44,549 bases of DNA from Burkholderiales bacterium (GCA_020851255.1 JADZDA010000019.1:1-44549); one strand, 5' to 3'. Positions 16,157 through 30,780 are shown, numbered from the stretch's first letter. Made by a program: numbers and translations. Notes: generated from the sequence alone by a model not told the origin.

Positions 16157-17128
16157 CTACCGGACGCCGGCGACCCGCGACTTCGCGACGAGCCGCGAGC
16201 AGACAGCGGTTTCGTCCATCGTCGCCAATTCCGCGACCGCCGCCGCCTCGAGTTCGCGAGCGCGATCCCGGTCTGCCGGCGTGCCTTCGAGCTTCGCGAG
16301 CAGGGCCGACTTCGCGGCGTGGCAGTCGAGGGCGGACGCGGAGAGCCGGTCGCGCTCGGCGGCCAGTCGCCCCCGCTCCGCGGCGTCGGCAGCCCAGCCG
16401 CTCGCGAGTGCCAATCCCGCCTGCCGCGCCGCCGTGGTGTCGGCGTGCTCCGCCATCGTCCTGGCGAGGCGCCGGCAGGCCGGGGCGACCTCCGGGCCGA
16501 CGCCCGGCGCCCCGACCCGGCACAGCGCGTTGGCTTCGTCGACGACCGCGTCCGGGCGCGAAGACGCGAGCGCCGTCGCGACGAACGGCGCCTCCGGCAG
16601 CCCCGCGAACTCCGGCGCGGAGTCGATCACGCGGGCGACCGCCGCCGCGCCGCGACCGCGGTACCCGTCGAATCGCGAGCGCTCCGACGCGTGCGCGAGG
16701 TTCGCGCGCATCGCCGGCAGGTCGCCTCGCTGGCGCGCGCGCCCGGCGAGCAGGACCCACGGCGCGGCGTTCTCGCCGTCGCGTGCGGCCCAGCGCGACA
16801 ACGGATCGTGGGCCGCGCAGGCCGGCGACGTGAACGCGGCGCGCGGCGCGCAGGCCTCGGCGAGCGACGCGAGGACGAGCATCCGCTGCGGTTCGAGCGT
16901 CCAGGCGCGTGCCCACGCGTCGGCGCGAGCCGCCGGATCCATCGTGGCCAGCAGTCCGAGGACGTAGAGCGCATCGGCGCCGCCAGCCGAGAGTGCCCGC
17001 GCGGCGAGTCCCTCCCCGACGCGATCGACCGACGCCGCCGTTCTCGACGGCGCATCCTGCGCGGACGAGCCCGAGCCCGCGCACACGAGGGCCACCGCCA
17101 GGATCGCGCGTCGGCAGGCGAGGGTCAT
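16157..17128 (-). CDS. Secreted protein of unknown function
   Basis: I do not recognise this 323-aa protein. It has a clear signal peptide (MTLACRRAILAVALVCAGSG, cleavage near SSAQ) and a textbook ribosome site (GGAGG 5 bases before the ATG at 17128). The rest is Ala/Arg-rich and mostly helical in character, with repeated patterns such as LYVLGLLATMDPAARADAWARAW that hint at tetratricopeptide-like or other helical repeats. Six cysteines remain after cleavage, enough for three disulfides in the periplasm. It lies 11 bases after slmA on the same strand and is the last gene of the argB-slmA unit. Confidence 0.75.
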   Translation of the reverse strand: MTLACRRAILAVALVCAGSGSSAQDAPSRTAASVDRVGEGLAARALSAGGADALYVLGLLATMDPAARADAWARAWTLEPQRMLVLASLAEACAPRAAFTSPACAAHDPLSRWAARDGENAAPWVLLAGRARQRGDLPAMRANLAHASERSRFDGYRGRGAAAVARVIDSAPEFAGLPEAPFVATALASSRPDAVVDEANALCRVGAPGVGPEVAPACRRLARTMAEHADTTAARQAGLALASGWAADAAERGRLAAERDRLSASALDCHAAKSALLAKLEGTPADRDRARELEAAAVAELATMDETAVCSRLVAKSRVAGVR

Positions 17129-17139
17129 GGTGCCTCCGG

Positions 17140-17709
17140 TCAGGAGAACAGGAACTTGCGCTGGGCGTCCCACCCGTCCTGCGGCAGCCGCTTGAACCCG
17201 CTCTTCGCGTAGACCTGCCAGCGGCCCATCACGTAGGCGAAGAGGGCCGCGGCGTCGGCGGCGGGATCGCCGCGCCAGGCGTTGGCCATCTGCGCGGTGC
17301 GCAGCGACTGGCGCAGCGCGGCCTCGAGGCGGTCGTAGAGGAGGTTCATCCGCGCCTGCAGCCGCTCGTCCTCGTTGACCAGCGCGTCGCCGATCAGCAC
17401 GCGCGTCATCCCCGCGTTCTTCTGGGCGAACCCCAGCAGCATCGAGACGATCTGCTCGGCCTGCGCGACACCGTCGGCCTCCGCCGTCTGGATCTTGTTG
17501 GCGAGCGAGAAAAGCGTCGTCTCGACGAACTCGATCAGTCCCTCGAACATCTGCGCCTTGCTGGCGAAGTGCCGGTACAGCGCGGCCTCCGACACGTCGA
17601 GCTTCGCGGCGAGCGCCGCGGTCGTGACCTTCTCGCCGCGCGGATGCTCGAGCATCGCGGCCAGCGTCTGCAGGATCTGCAGGCGGCGTTCGCCGGGTTT
17701 GGCGGGCAT
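17140..17709 (-). CDS. slmA: Nucleoid occlusion factor SlmA (TetR family)
   Basis: TetR-family DNA-binding protein (189 aa) that in other proteobacteria blocks FtsZ ring formation over the chromosome. The helix-turn-helix is at about 27-50 (VTTAALAAKLDVSEAALYRHF), and MFEGLIEFVE and FGFAQKN-like stretches plus the closing GRWQVYAKSGFKRLP match SlmA rather than generic TetR repressors. Length is typical (about 190-200). It lies 20 bases after argB. No SlmA target site was searched for in the window. Confidence 0.9.
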   Translation of the reverse strand: MPAKPGERRLQILQTLAAMLEHPRGEKVTTAALAAKLDVSEAALYRHFASKAQMFEGLIEFVETTLFSLANKIQTAEADGVAQAEQIVSMLLGFAQKNAGMTRVLIGDALVNEDERLQARMNLLYDRLEAALRQSLRTAQMANAWRGDPAADAAALFAYVMGRWQVYAKSGFKRLPQDGWDAQRKFLFS

Positions 17710-17729
17710 GGTCGTCGGCCGGCGCCCCG

Positions 17730-21166
<3,437 letters not shown>

Positions 21167-21183
21167 CGGCTCGGCGCGCGCGC

Positions 21184-21189
21184 TATACT
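21184..21189 (+). promoter_or_regulatory. Candidate msbA promoter -10 element
   Basis: TATACT (5 of 6) lies in the 94-bp gap before msbA, 71 bases from its ATG. It is the only longer gap in the plus-strand LPS cluster, so an internal promoter is plausible. The -35 is weak. Confidence 0.35.
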
Positions 21190-21260
21190 CGGCGGCCGCC
21201 GCACTCCGGTGCGCGCGGGCGACGGGGCCTCCCCGCGCCCGGCCGGCCGCCGCCGCCCCG

Positions 21261-22987
<1,727 letters not shown>

Positions 22988-22991
<4 letters not shown>

Positions 22992-24169
22992 GCCCGACCG
23001 GCCGCCCCGAAGGCGAGAACCGGAGCGCGCGCGCAGGCGGCCCGGCGAGCGCGGACGATACGCCGCTCGTGATCGCGCACACCGAGTCGTCGTCCGGCTG
23101 GGGCGGACAGGAGATCCGCATCCTCGCCGAATCGCGGGGATTCCTCGACCGCGGCCACTCGGTGACGCTCTACGCGGACCCCGATTCGAGGATCGCGGCC
23201 GAGGCGCCGCGCCGGGGCGTGCCGCTGGTCGTCGTCCCGATCGCGCGCAAGCGGCCGGCCGGCATCTTCGCGCTCGCCGCGGCGTTCAAGCGCCTGAGGC
23301 CCCGGATCGTCAACACCCACAGCTCGACCGACAGCTGGCTCGCGGCGATCGCCTGCAAGCTCGTCCGCGACCCGCCGGTCGTCGTGCGCACCCGCCACGT
23401 GTCGGTCCCGGTTCCCGACAACCTGGGAACCCGATGGCTGTACCGCCAGGCGTGCGCGCGCGTGATCACGACCGGCGAGGCGCTGCGCGAACAGCTCGTC
23501 GAGACCAACGGGCTCGACCCGGCGCGCGTGGAGTCGATTCCGACCGGCATCGACCCGGCGATGTTCGCGGAGACTTCGCGCGCCGCCGCGCGCGCCACGC
23601 TGGGCCTGCCCGACGACGCGCCGGTCGTCGGCATCGTCGCCACGCTGCGCAGCTGGAAGGGGCATCGCCATCTCGTCGACGCGTTCGCGCGGCTCGCCGA
23701 CCCGCGCGCGCGCCTGCTCGTCGTCGGCGAAGGGCCGCAGCGCGAGGCGCTCGAGCGGCAGATCGCGGCCTCGCCCGCGCGCTCGCGGATCCTGCTCACC
23801 GGTCACCGCGACGACGTCGCCCCCTGCTTCGCGGCGCTCGACGTCTTCGCGCTGCCGTCGACGGCGCACGAGGGCGTCCCGCAAGCCCTCCTGCAGGCCA
23901 TGTTCGCGGGAATCCCCTGCGTGACCACCGGCGCCGGCGCGATCGGGGAGATCGCGCGCGACGGGAACACGGCGATCGTGGTCCCTCCGGCCGATCCGGG
24001 CGCGCTCGCCGCGGCGATCGACCGGCTGTTCGCCGACCCCGCGCTCGGCGCGCGACTCGCCGCGAACGCGGCGGCGTACGTCACGCCGCGGTACGGCTAC
24101 GCGACGATGCTCGACCGGATGGAGGCGGCGTTCCGGCGCGCGCTCGCCGAAGCGCCTGCGCCATCGTGA
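22988..24169 (+). CDS. GT4 glycosyltransferase
   Basis: Second GT4-type enzyme of the cluster (393 aa). The N-domain opens with AHTESSSGWGGQEIRILAES, has VNTHSSTDSWLAAI, and the C-domain has IPTGIDPAMF, VGIVATLRSWKGHRHLVDAF, LLVVGEGPQ and the donor-site LPSTAHEGVPQALLQAMFAGIP with Glu at the first position of the EX7E-like motif but Gln in place of the usual second Glu. It probably extends the LPS core; the sugar is unknown. The first 20 residues are polar and may be dispensable, but the ATGA overlap with msbA supports this start. Confidence 0.85.
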
Positions 24170-25323
24170 GTGGCGCGTCCGGCACCAGACTCGCCGGTCG
24201 GGTGGGCGTCGTCGCGCGCGCGCGCGCCGACCGCGGCGCCGACCGTTCGCCGCCCGCCGACCCGCGCCGCATCCTGATCGCGCACCACCTGCTGCTCGGC
24301 GACACGTTGATGCTGACCGCGCTCGTCGCCAGGCTACGGGCGAACCACCCGCGGGCGCACCTCGCGATGACCGTGCCCGAGGCGGTCGCCCCGTTGTACG
24401 CGACGCGCCCCTGGGGACTCGCGGCGCTGCCGTGGAGCCCGCGCCGCGTCCCGCCGTCGCTCTACGACGACGAACCCTGGGACCTGGCCTACGTCCCCGG
24501 CGACAACCGCTACACCTGGCTCGCGGCGGCGATGCGTGCGCGCTGGATCGTCGCCTTCGACGGCGACCGGTCGCTGCGCAAGAACTGGCCGGCGGACCGG
24601 CTCGTACCCTATCCCGGCGAGCCGGCGAGCTGGGGCGACATGGTCGCCGGGCTCGCGGGCGGCACTGCGCCTCCGCCCTACGCCCCCGCGCAGTGGCCGC
24701 GTGGACCCTGCGCGCCCTGCGACGTTCCGGCCCGGCCGTACGCCGTGCTCCACGTCGGCGCGTCGACGCCGCTCAAGCAGTGGCCGTCCGACCGCTGGCA
24801 GGAGATCGCCCGGCGGCTCGACGAGCGCGGCATCGCGCCCGTGTGGTCGTGCGGGCCGGGCGAGCGCCCGCTCGTCGACGCCTGCGATCCCGGGGAGCGC
24901 CACCGGTCGACCGGCGGCACGCTCGATCTCGCGCAGATGCGCGGGCTCCTCGACGACGCCGCGCTGCTCGTCTCGCCCGATACCGGCATCGCGCACCTCG
25001 CCCGCATCGCCGGCACGCCTACGGTCACGCTGCTCGGGCCCGGCTCGGCGACGCTGACCGGCCCGGGCCGCTACTACGCCGCGATGCCCTGGCGCGCCGC
25101 GACCGTCGACCCCTATCCCTGCCGCGACCAGCGCGTGCTGTTCCGCCGCGAGATTCCCTGGGTGCGCCGCTGCGGGCGGTCGACCGCCGAATGCGCCCGG
25201 CCGCGCTGCATGGAGGCGATCGGCGTCGATGCCGTCGCCGCGGCGATCGACCGGGTCCTGGCGCTGCCCGATCCGCGCCCGCGACCTGCAACGCCGCCTG
25301 CGCCGGCGGAGCCGCGCCGGTGA
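24166..25323 (+). CDS. GT9 (heptosyltransferase family) glycosyltransferase
   Basis: GT9 protein of 385 aa. RILIAHHLLLGDTLMLTALVARL is the family opening with the GD pair, but it starts only near residue 40, after an Arg/Ala-rich extension. LHVGASTPLKQWPSDRW and VSPDTGIAHLARIAGTPTVTLLGP form the donor site with the D-T-G-x-x-H pattern. A C-terminal Cys group (CRDQ..., RRCGRSTAECARPRCM) may hold metal or disulfides. The GTG start shares GTGA with the GT4 gene; a later start cannot be excluded. Likely another core sugar transferase, not necessarily for heptose. Confidence 0.8.
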   Translation: MSGASGTRLAGRVGVVARARADRGADRSPPADPRRILIAHHLLLGDTLMLTALVARLRANHPRAHLAMTVPEAVAPLYATRPWGLAALPWSPRRVPPSLYDDEPWDLAYVPGDNRYTWLAAAMRARWIVAFDGDRSLRKNWPADRLVPYPGEPASWGDMVAGLAGGTAPPPYAPAQWPRGPCAPCDVPARPYAVLHVGASTPLKQWPSDRWQEIARRLDERGIAPVWSCGPGERPLVDACDPGERHRSTGGTLDLAQMRGLLDDAALLVSPDTGIAHLARIAGTPTVTLLGPGSATLTGPGRYYAAMPWRAATVDPYPCRDQRVLFRREIPWVRRCGRSTAECARPRCMEAIGVDAVAAAIDRVLALPDPRPRPATPPAPAEPRR

Positions 25324-26282
25324 GCCTGCGCGCCGCGCTGAGGTCGCTCGCCGATCGCGTCGCCGGCGACCCGTTCGAGCGCGCGCTCGCGCGGGCCGCG
25401 CGTGCACGCGTGACCCGTGTCGTGTTCTTCTGGAACCGCGGCCTGGGCGACATCGCGCTCGGATTGGTGCCGATGTTCGCACGCACCGCCGGGCGTCTGC
25501 CCGGCGCGGCGGTCGAGGTCGTGACGCGCGCGGAGCTCGAGGAGCCGTTCCGGCTCACCGCGGCGACGGCGATCCACGTCGTGCCCGGACTCGCGCGCGC
25601 CGACGGCGCCGACGCCGCCTCGGCCTGCGCGCGGCTGCCGCGCGACCCGCGCGAGGGCGCGCTCGCGATCGACCGTCCCGACCCGACCCGCTGGCTCGCG
25701 GTCGCGCGCGACCCCGCGCCCCCCCGATTCACCTGGGACCCGCGTCACGACGCCCTCGCGGCGCGGTTCGGCGGCGCCGACGACGGCCGCCCATGGATCG
25801 CGATCCATGCGAGTACCGAGACGGCGAGGCACTACCGGACCGTCAAGGACTGGCCGCCCGAACGCTGGCGGGCGCTCTTCGCCGGGGCCGCGAAGACGGG
25901 CGACGCGCGTTTCGTGCTGCTGGGCCACGAGCGCGAGCCCGCGTACGACGCGCCCAACGTGCTCGACCTGCGCGGGCGCACCGGCTTCCTGGAGATGCTC
26001 GCGCTCGTGCGCACGCGCTGCACGGCGCTGGTCGCGCCCGACGGCGGGGTGCTCAACGCCGTCTACCTGCTCGACGCGCAGTTCCCGCTGCGCGTCGTGT
26101 CGCTCTGGGCGGATCCGGGGCAGGGCATCCTCAAGGCGGACACGCCTTCACCCAACCGCCACCTGTCGCACGTCCCGCTGGTCGGCGCGCTCGGCGACAC
26201 CGGCGCGATCGGCGTCGACGCCGTGCTCGCGGCGCTCTCCCCCCCGTTCGCCCGCCCGCCCGCCGGCCCGCCGAACCGATGA
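25320..26282 (+). CDS. Divergent GT9-like protein
   Basis: Protein of 320 aa placed between a GT9 gene and the ligase, sharing 4-base overlaps with both. The opening RVVFFWNRGLGDIALGLVPMF has the GT9 GD-x-x-x-x-x-P pattern, and AIHASTETARHYRTVKDWPPERW resembles the donor-binding loop. The usual DSG/DTG-x-x-H signature is replaced by VAPDGGVLNAVYLL, which lacks the His, and the C-terminal Cys cluster is absent. I read it as a diverged glycosyltransferase whose activity or donor may differ; it could also be a non-catalytic partner. Moderate confidence in the family, none in the substrate. Confidence 0.65.
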   Translation: MSLRAALRSLADRVAGDPFERALARAARARVTRVVFFWNRGLGDIALGLVPMFARTAGRLPGAAVEVVTRAELEEPFRLTAATAIHVVPGLARADGADAASACARLPRDPREGALAIDRPDPTRWLAVARDPAPPRFTWDPRHDALAARFGGADDGRPWIAIHASTETARHYRTVKDWPPERWRALFAGAAKTGDARFVLLGHEREPAYDAPNVLDLRGRTGFLEMLALVRTRCTALVAPDGGVLNAVYLLDAQFPLRVVSLWADPGQGILKADTPSPNRHLSHVPLVGALGDTGAIGVDAVLAALSPPFARPPAGPPNR

Positions 26283-27580
26283 CGATCACCGAGAAGCTGC
26301 AGGACGCGCTGGCGGTGCTGCTCGCCGTCTACCTCGTCATGCTGCAGACCAACCTCGCGCTCGCGCTGCGTTCGGTCGTCTTCGGCCTGATCGTGCTGGC
26401 GGCGCTGGCGCTCGTCCTGCGCGCCGATGCGCGGGCCGAGGCGGCGCTGTCGCCGCCCGCCCGGGCCGTCGTCCTCGCGTTCATCGCGTGGTCGGCGTGG
26501 TCGGCGGCCTCGATCGGGTGGAGCGCGCGGCCGATCTACTCGGCCGGCGAGCTCAAGACCGACGTGATCGAGCTCGCGGCCGGCTGCGGCGCGATGCTGC
26601 TGTGCGTCCGGCGCGCGCTCACCTTCCGGCGGTTCGTCGCGACGATGCTCGGCGGGTTCGCGGTGCTCGCGACGGCGGCGATCGGGATGGCGTACGCGCA
26701 GGGCGGGTGGAACGACAAGCTCATCCACCACGGCATCGGGACCTGGTCGACGCACATCGTCGTGATCGTGCCGCTGATCGCGCTCGTCCGCGCGCCGCCG
26801 CTCGCGGGTTTCGGCCGCGGGAGCCGGGCGACGGCCGCAGCCGTCGTGCTGTTCGGCCTGGCGCTCGCCAGCGCGCGCGTCTCGGAGAACCGCATGGTCT
26901 GGCCCGCGCTCATCGCCGCGCTCGCCGTGTTCGCGGCCGCCGGGGCCTGGCGATGGCCGGAGCGCTGGCACGAGCACCGGGCGATCCGGCTCGCCGCCGT
27001 CGTGGCGCTGGCCGCGCTGATGGCGGCGGCGTTCGTCGACGTCGCGTCGCGGAAGGCCGAGTCGACGCTCGCGCCGCCGCCGTCGATCGGCCGCTCGGTC
27101 GCCGAGGACCCGAGGCTCGCGATCTGGTCGCTGGTGCGCGAGCGCATCGCCGAGCGGCCGTGGGTCGGCCACGGCTACGGCAAGGAGATCGTCGGCGCCG
27201 ACCTCGCTTCGCGCCTGGGCGATCCGACGCTCACGCACGCGCACAACGCGTTCGCCAGCGTCTGGCTGCAGACCGGCGCCGCCGGACTCGCGCTGTTCCT
27301 CGGCGTGCTGATCGCCGCCGGCTGGCGTTTCGCGGGCTACCTGTGGTCGCCGGACGACGCGCTCTCGCTGGCCGGTGCCGCCGGACTCGCGATCCTCGCC
27401 GGCATGATCGTCAAGAACCTGCCCGATGATTTCTTCGTGCGCACCAACGCCCGCTATTTCTGGACGACGCTCGCGCTGCTGCTCGCTTTCGGCGAGCGGC
27501 GCCTGCGCGAACTCGCGCGGGCGGGTGTCGACATCGCCATCCGGGGTCCGGCACGCGGCGGAACCACTCCCGGCGCCTGA
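26279..27580 (+). CDS. O-antigen ligase family membrane protein
   Basis: Polytopic inner-membrane protein (433 aa, about 10-12 hydrophobic helices) of the Wzy_C/WaaL superfamily. The large periplasmic loop region has ENRMVWPALIAAL and, typical of the family, RLAIWSLVRERIAERPWVGHGYGKE followed by THAHNAFASVWLQTG, with the conserved His-Asn pair. By context it should join O-antigen (or another polymer) to lipid A-core after MsbA flipping. An O-antigen polymerase of the Wzy type cannot be ruled out from sequence. Last gene of the plus-strand cluster; starts in the ATGA overlap and converges with the WbpM-like gene 33 bases away. Confidence 0.85.
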   Translation: MTITEKLQDALAVLLAVYLVMLQTNLALALRSVVFGLIVLAALALVLRADARAEAALSPPARAVVLAFIAWSAWSAASIGWSARPIYSAGELKTDVIELAAGCGAMLLCVRRALTFRRFVATMLGGFAVLATAAIGMAYAQGGWNDKLIHHGIGTWSTHIVVIVPLIALVRAPPLAGFGRGSRATAAAVVLFGLALASARVSENRMVWPALIAALAVFAAAGAWRWPERWHEHRAIRLAAVVALAALMAAAFVDVASRKAESTLAPPPSIGRSVAEDPRLAIWSLVRERIAERPWVGHGYGKEIVGADLASRLGDPTLTHAHNAFASVWLQTGAAGLALFLGVLIAAGWRFAGYLWSPDDALSLAGAAGLAILAGMIVKNLPDDFFVRTNARYFWTTLALLLAFGERRLRELARAGVDIAIRGPARGGTTPGA

Positions 27581-27613
27581 CCGACCCGGGCGGTCGTCCG
27601 GGCGGCGCCGCGA

Positions 27614-29524
27614 TCAGCGGCGGCGCGTCGCGCGGAGCGGCGTGGGGACGCGCGCCTCGTCGGCGGTCGCCGGCGCCGTCAGCGGCTTGACCGGCGCGCC
27701 CGCCGACGGCGCGTACTCGGGGATCCACACCTTGAGCCGCGCGCGGACTTCGGCGTCGTCGGCCGCCCGGTCGCTCTCGCACCAGGTCACCATCTGGCCG
27801 ACCAGGTCGTGGTTCGCGTCGCGCGCCTGCGCGACCCGGAGCTTGGGATGCGGCGTGGGCCGGGTGGCCTCCTCGCTCGCGAGCAGCTCCTCGAAGAGCT
27901 TCTCGCCGGGCCGCAAGCCGGTGAACACGATCGCGATGCGGTCCGGATCGGCCCCGGAGAGCCGGATCATGTCGCGCGCGAGATCGAGGATGCGCACCGG
28001 CTCGCCCATGTCGAGCACGAGGATCTCGCCGCCCCTGCCCTGGAGCCCGGCCTGCAGGAGGAGCTGCGTCGCCTCGGACAGCGACATGAAGTAGCGCGTG
28101 ATGTCCGGGTGCGTGACGGTGACCGGCCCGCCGCGGGCGATCTGCTCGCGGAAGCGCGGGATCACGCTGCCGGCGCTGCCGAACACGTTGCCGAAGCGCA
28201 CCAGAACGAACTGCGTCCCGGTGCCCTGGAGGCTGCGGCAGACGATCTCCGCCAGCCGCTTGGTCGCGCCCATGACGTTGGTCGGATTGACCGCCTTGTC
28301 CGACGAGACCAGCACGAATTTCTCGACGCGCGCGGCGAGCGCGGCCTTCGCGAGCACCCAGGTGCCGTACGCGTTGTTGCGCACCGCCTGCCAGGCGTTG
28401 ACCTCCTCCATCAGCGGCACGTGCTTGTACGCGCCGGCGTGGAAGATCACGCTCGGCCGCTCGCGCGCGAGCACCTGCTCGACCAGCGAAGCGTGCTTGA
28501 CGTCGCCGACGACGCTCGCCATCGGCAGCTGGGGGAACGCGTCGCCCAGCGCCGTCCGGATCTCGTAGAGCGCCGCCTCGGACAGGTCGAAGAGCACCAG
28601 CCGCGCCGGCCGGAAGCGCGCGATCTGCCGGCAGAGCTCGGCGCCGATCGATCCGCCGGCACCGGTCACCATCACGACCCGGTTGCCCAGCCATTCGGCG
28701 AGCCCGGCGTTGTCGAGGACCACCGGGTCGCGGCCGAGCAGGTCGTCGAGTTCGATGTTGCGGATCGTCGTCAGCGGATGGCTGCCGCTGATCAGCTCCT
28801 CGTACGAGGGCACGGTCAGCGCCTCGAGGCCGTGCTCGGCGCACAGCTCGGCGACGCGCCGGCGCACGACGTGGTTCGCCGACGGCAGCGCGATGATCAC
28901 CTTGCGTACGCCGTAGCGGCGCGCCCACGCCGGCAGCTCGGCGATCGGTCCCAGCACCGCGACGTTGCGGATGTAGCGGCGATGCTTGCGCGGATCGTCG
29001 TCGAGCAGCCCGACGACACGCCACTGGCGGCTGCGGGCGAGTTCCTTGGTGAGCCGCGCGCCCGCCTCCCCCGCGCCGGCGACCAGCACCGGCTCGCCCA
29101 GCGCCGCGAGCGGGCTGTAGAGGCGGTGCTCCTTCCAGATCCGGTAGGCGAACCGGTTGCCGGCCATCAGGAAGATGAGGACCAGCGGATAGAGGATCAG
29201 CACGCTGCGCGGCACGGACGCCTGCAGCTGCAGCATCACGATCACCAGCGGGATCAGGATCGCGCCCAGGCCCGCGGAGAGCACGATCCGCTGGAGATCG
29301 AGGATCGACGCGAAGCGCCACAGGCCCCGGTACAGGCCGAAGCCCAGGAAGATGGCCGCCTGCAGCGGCAGGATCCACGCGAGCGACGCCATCAGGTCGG
29401 CGACCTGCGGGTCGGGCACGTCGAAGTTGAACCGCAGCCCGTAGAGCAGCGACCAGGCGATGCCGGCCGCGCACACGTCGTGCGCGAACGCGAGGAGGGC
29501 TCGCCAGTTGGTCTTCACGGTCAT
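27614..29524 (-). CDS. WbpM/CapD-like nucleotide-sugar 4,6-dehydratase
   Basis: Membrane-bound UDP-GlcNAc 4,6-dehydratase/epimerase type protein (636 aa), making a deoxy-sugar precursor for O-antigen. Four to five N-terminal helices (about 10-130) lead to a CoA-binding-like Rossmann part (VLVAGAGEAGARL) and then an extended SDR domain: VMVTGAGGSIGAELC for NAD, GAYKHVPLMEE, and the catalytic region SSDKAVNPTNVMGATKR, in which Met takes the place of the usual Tyr, as known for large WbpM-like enzymes. FGNVFGSAGSVIPRF also fits. The ATG overlaps the wecA-like stop (ATGA). Confidence 0.9.
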   Translation of the reverse strand: MTVKTNWRALLAFAHDVCAAGIAWSLLYGLRFNFDVPDPQVADLMASLAWILPLQAAIFLGFGLYRGLWRFASILDLQRIVLSAGLGAILIPLVIVMLQLQASVPRSVLILYPLVLIFLMAGNRFAYRIWKEHRLYSPLAALGEPVLVAGAGEAGARLTKELARSRQWRVVGLLDDDPRKHRRYIRNVAVLGPIAELPAWARRYGVRKVIIALPSANHVVRRRVAELCAEHGLEALTVPSYEELISGSHPLTTIRNIELDDLLGRDPVVLDNAGLAEWLGNRVVMVTGAGGSIGAELCRQIARFRPARLVLFDLSEAALYEIRTALGDAFPQLPMASVVGDVKHASLVEQVLARERPSVIFHAGAYKHVPLMEEVNAWQAVRNNAYGTWVLAKAALAARVEKFVLVSSDKAVNPTNVMGATKRLAEIVCRSLQGTGTQFVLVRFGNVFGSAGSVIPRFREQIARGGPVTVTHPDITRYFMSLSEATQLLLQAGLQGRGGEILVLDMGEPVRILDLARDMIRLSGADPDRIAIVFTGLRPGEKLFEELLASEEATRPTPHPKLRVAQARDANHDLVGQMVTWCESDRAADDAEVRARLKVWIPEYAPSAGAPVKPLTAPATADEARVPTPLRATRRR

Positions 29525-30492
29525 GATGTCGGGCGACGGCCCCAATGATAATCAATCGCCGCGAACACGAGGGCGATGATCGCGCACCAGGCCCCCAGCG
29601 CCCAGGGGCCGGCCGCCGGCAGCCCGACGGCGCAGGCCACCGCCGTCGACGCGCAGCCGACCATCAGAGCCCCGTAGAGCGCCAATGTTCCCCGGTGTCC
29701 GGCGCCCAGCCGGACCAGCCGCTGGTAGTAGTGGTCGCGATGGGCCTTCCACACCCGCTCGCCGCGCAGCAGCCGGGTGGCGAGCGTGACCGTCGCATCG
29801 GCGACGAAGGGCAGGAACACCAGCACCGGGAACCAGGGGCCCCAGACGCCGGCCGCAGCGCCGCCCGCGCCCAGCGCCGCGGCGAGGAAGCCCAGCGGCA
29901 CCGAACCCGCGTCGCCCAGGAACACGCGCGCCGGCGGCCAGTTCGCCGCCAGGAACGGACCGGCGGCGACGGCCAGCGCCGCCGCCGGCGCGGCCGTCGC
30001 CCCGTTCGCGTGCGCCGCCGCGGCGTAGGCGCCGAAGCCGACGAGCGCCATCGCTCCCGCGAGACCGTCGCTGCCGTCCATGAAATTGTAGAAGTTCGCC
30101 GACGCGACCAGCGCGACGACCAGCGCCGCGAACGCGAGCGGCCCGGACTGCGCGCCGAGCGCGCGGGCGAGGACCAGCGCGCAGCCGGCCTGCGCGAGGA
30201 TGCGCAGCAACGGCGAAAGGCCCCGGACGTCGTCGATCAGCGACACGGCGAACAGCACGACGACCGCCAGCAGGAGCGCGCGCTGCGCGTCGTCGTCGAA
30301 GCCCGGCGGCGCGCCGCCGACCGCCGCGGCCGCGAGGTACGCACCGACGATCGCCCAGCCACCGGCGCGCGGGACCGGACGATCGTGCAACGAACGCTCG
30401 TTGGGCCGGTCGTGCGGAACGTGGGCGGGCCAGCGCAGGACGAACGCCATCAGCGTCAGCGATACCCCCAATGCGATGATCGCCGCGCTCAA
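29521..30492 (-). CDS. WecA/MraY-family UDP-sugar:undecaprenyl-phosphate sugar-1-P transferase
   Basis: Integral membrane enzyme (323 aa, about 9-10 helices) starting O-antigen by putting a sugar phosphate on undecaprenyl phosphate. Motifs: DRPNERSLHDRPVPRAGGWAI near the start, SLIDD, the catalytic NFYNFMDGSDGLAGA, FLGDAGSVPLGFL, and HRDHYYQRLVRLG close to the end. WbpL/WbcO-type enzymes often sit beside WbpM as here. The start is TTG at 30492, chosen because it gives a complete first helix; a later ATG at 30450 would cut it. No ribosome site is visible. A promoter candidate lies about 165 bases upstream. Confidence 0.88.
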   Translation of the reverse strand: MSAAIIALGVSLTLMAFVLRWPAHVPHDRPNERSLHDRPVPRAGGWAIVGAYLAAAAVGGAPPGFDDDAQRALLLAVVVLFAVSLIDDVRGLSPLLRILAQAGCALVLARALGAQSGPLAFAALVVALVASANFYNFMDGSDGLAGAMALVGFGAYAAAAHANGATAAPAAALAVAAGPFLAANWPPARVFLGDAGSVPLGFLAAALGAGGAAAGVWGPWFPVLVFLPFVADATVTLATRLLRGERVWKAHRDHYYQRLVRLGAGHRGTLALYGALMVGCASTAVACAVGLPAAGPWALGAWCAIIALVFAAIDYHWGRRPTS

Positions 30493-30657
30493 CGCCGTGC
30501 CGCCGGCGGTTCCCGGACCGGCGCCCGGGGGACGAAGGAAAAGACTGTCCGAATCGCCGGTTTCTCACGAACCGGGAAAAAAAGTCGGGCGTCGTGGCGT
30601 GCCGGCCTGCCCCCAGCGCCGGATTTCGGAAATTTCTCCGGATATTTAACTTTTAAC

Positions 30658-30686
30658 ATCATATGATTAGATCATGTATTTGATAA
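30658..30686 (-). promoter_or_regulatory. Sigma70-type promoter for the wecA/wbpM unit
   Basis: On the minus strand -35 TTATCA (30686-30681, 4 of 6) and -10 TATGAT (30663-30658, 5 of 6) are separated by exactly 17 bases. Transcription would start near 30651, leaving a leader of about 160 bases. The palindrome ATCATATGAT covers the -10, a position suited to a repressor. Confidence 0.5.
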
Positions 30687-30780
30687 AGATTCTAGTAGAT
30701 CGGCTCCCTCGGTGTCGCAGAGGCCGTGTTGCTCCGGCACAACAAGGGGGAGGCCCCCGGCGGTCGCCCGACCTCGTTTC

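Noticed and set aside
30625-30705. AT-rich island taken as a sign of an inserted mobile element
   Set aside because: No terminal repeats, target duplication, transposase or integrase is present, and promoter elements explain the AT content.
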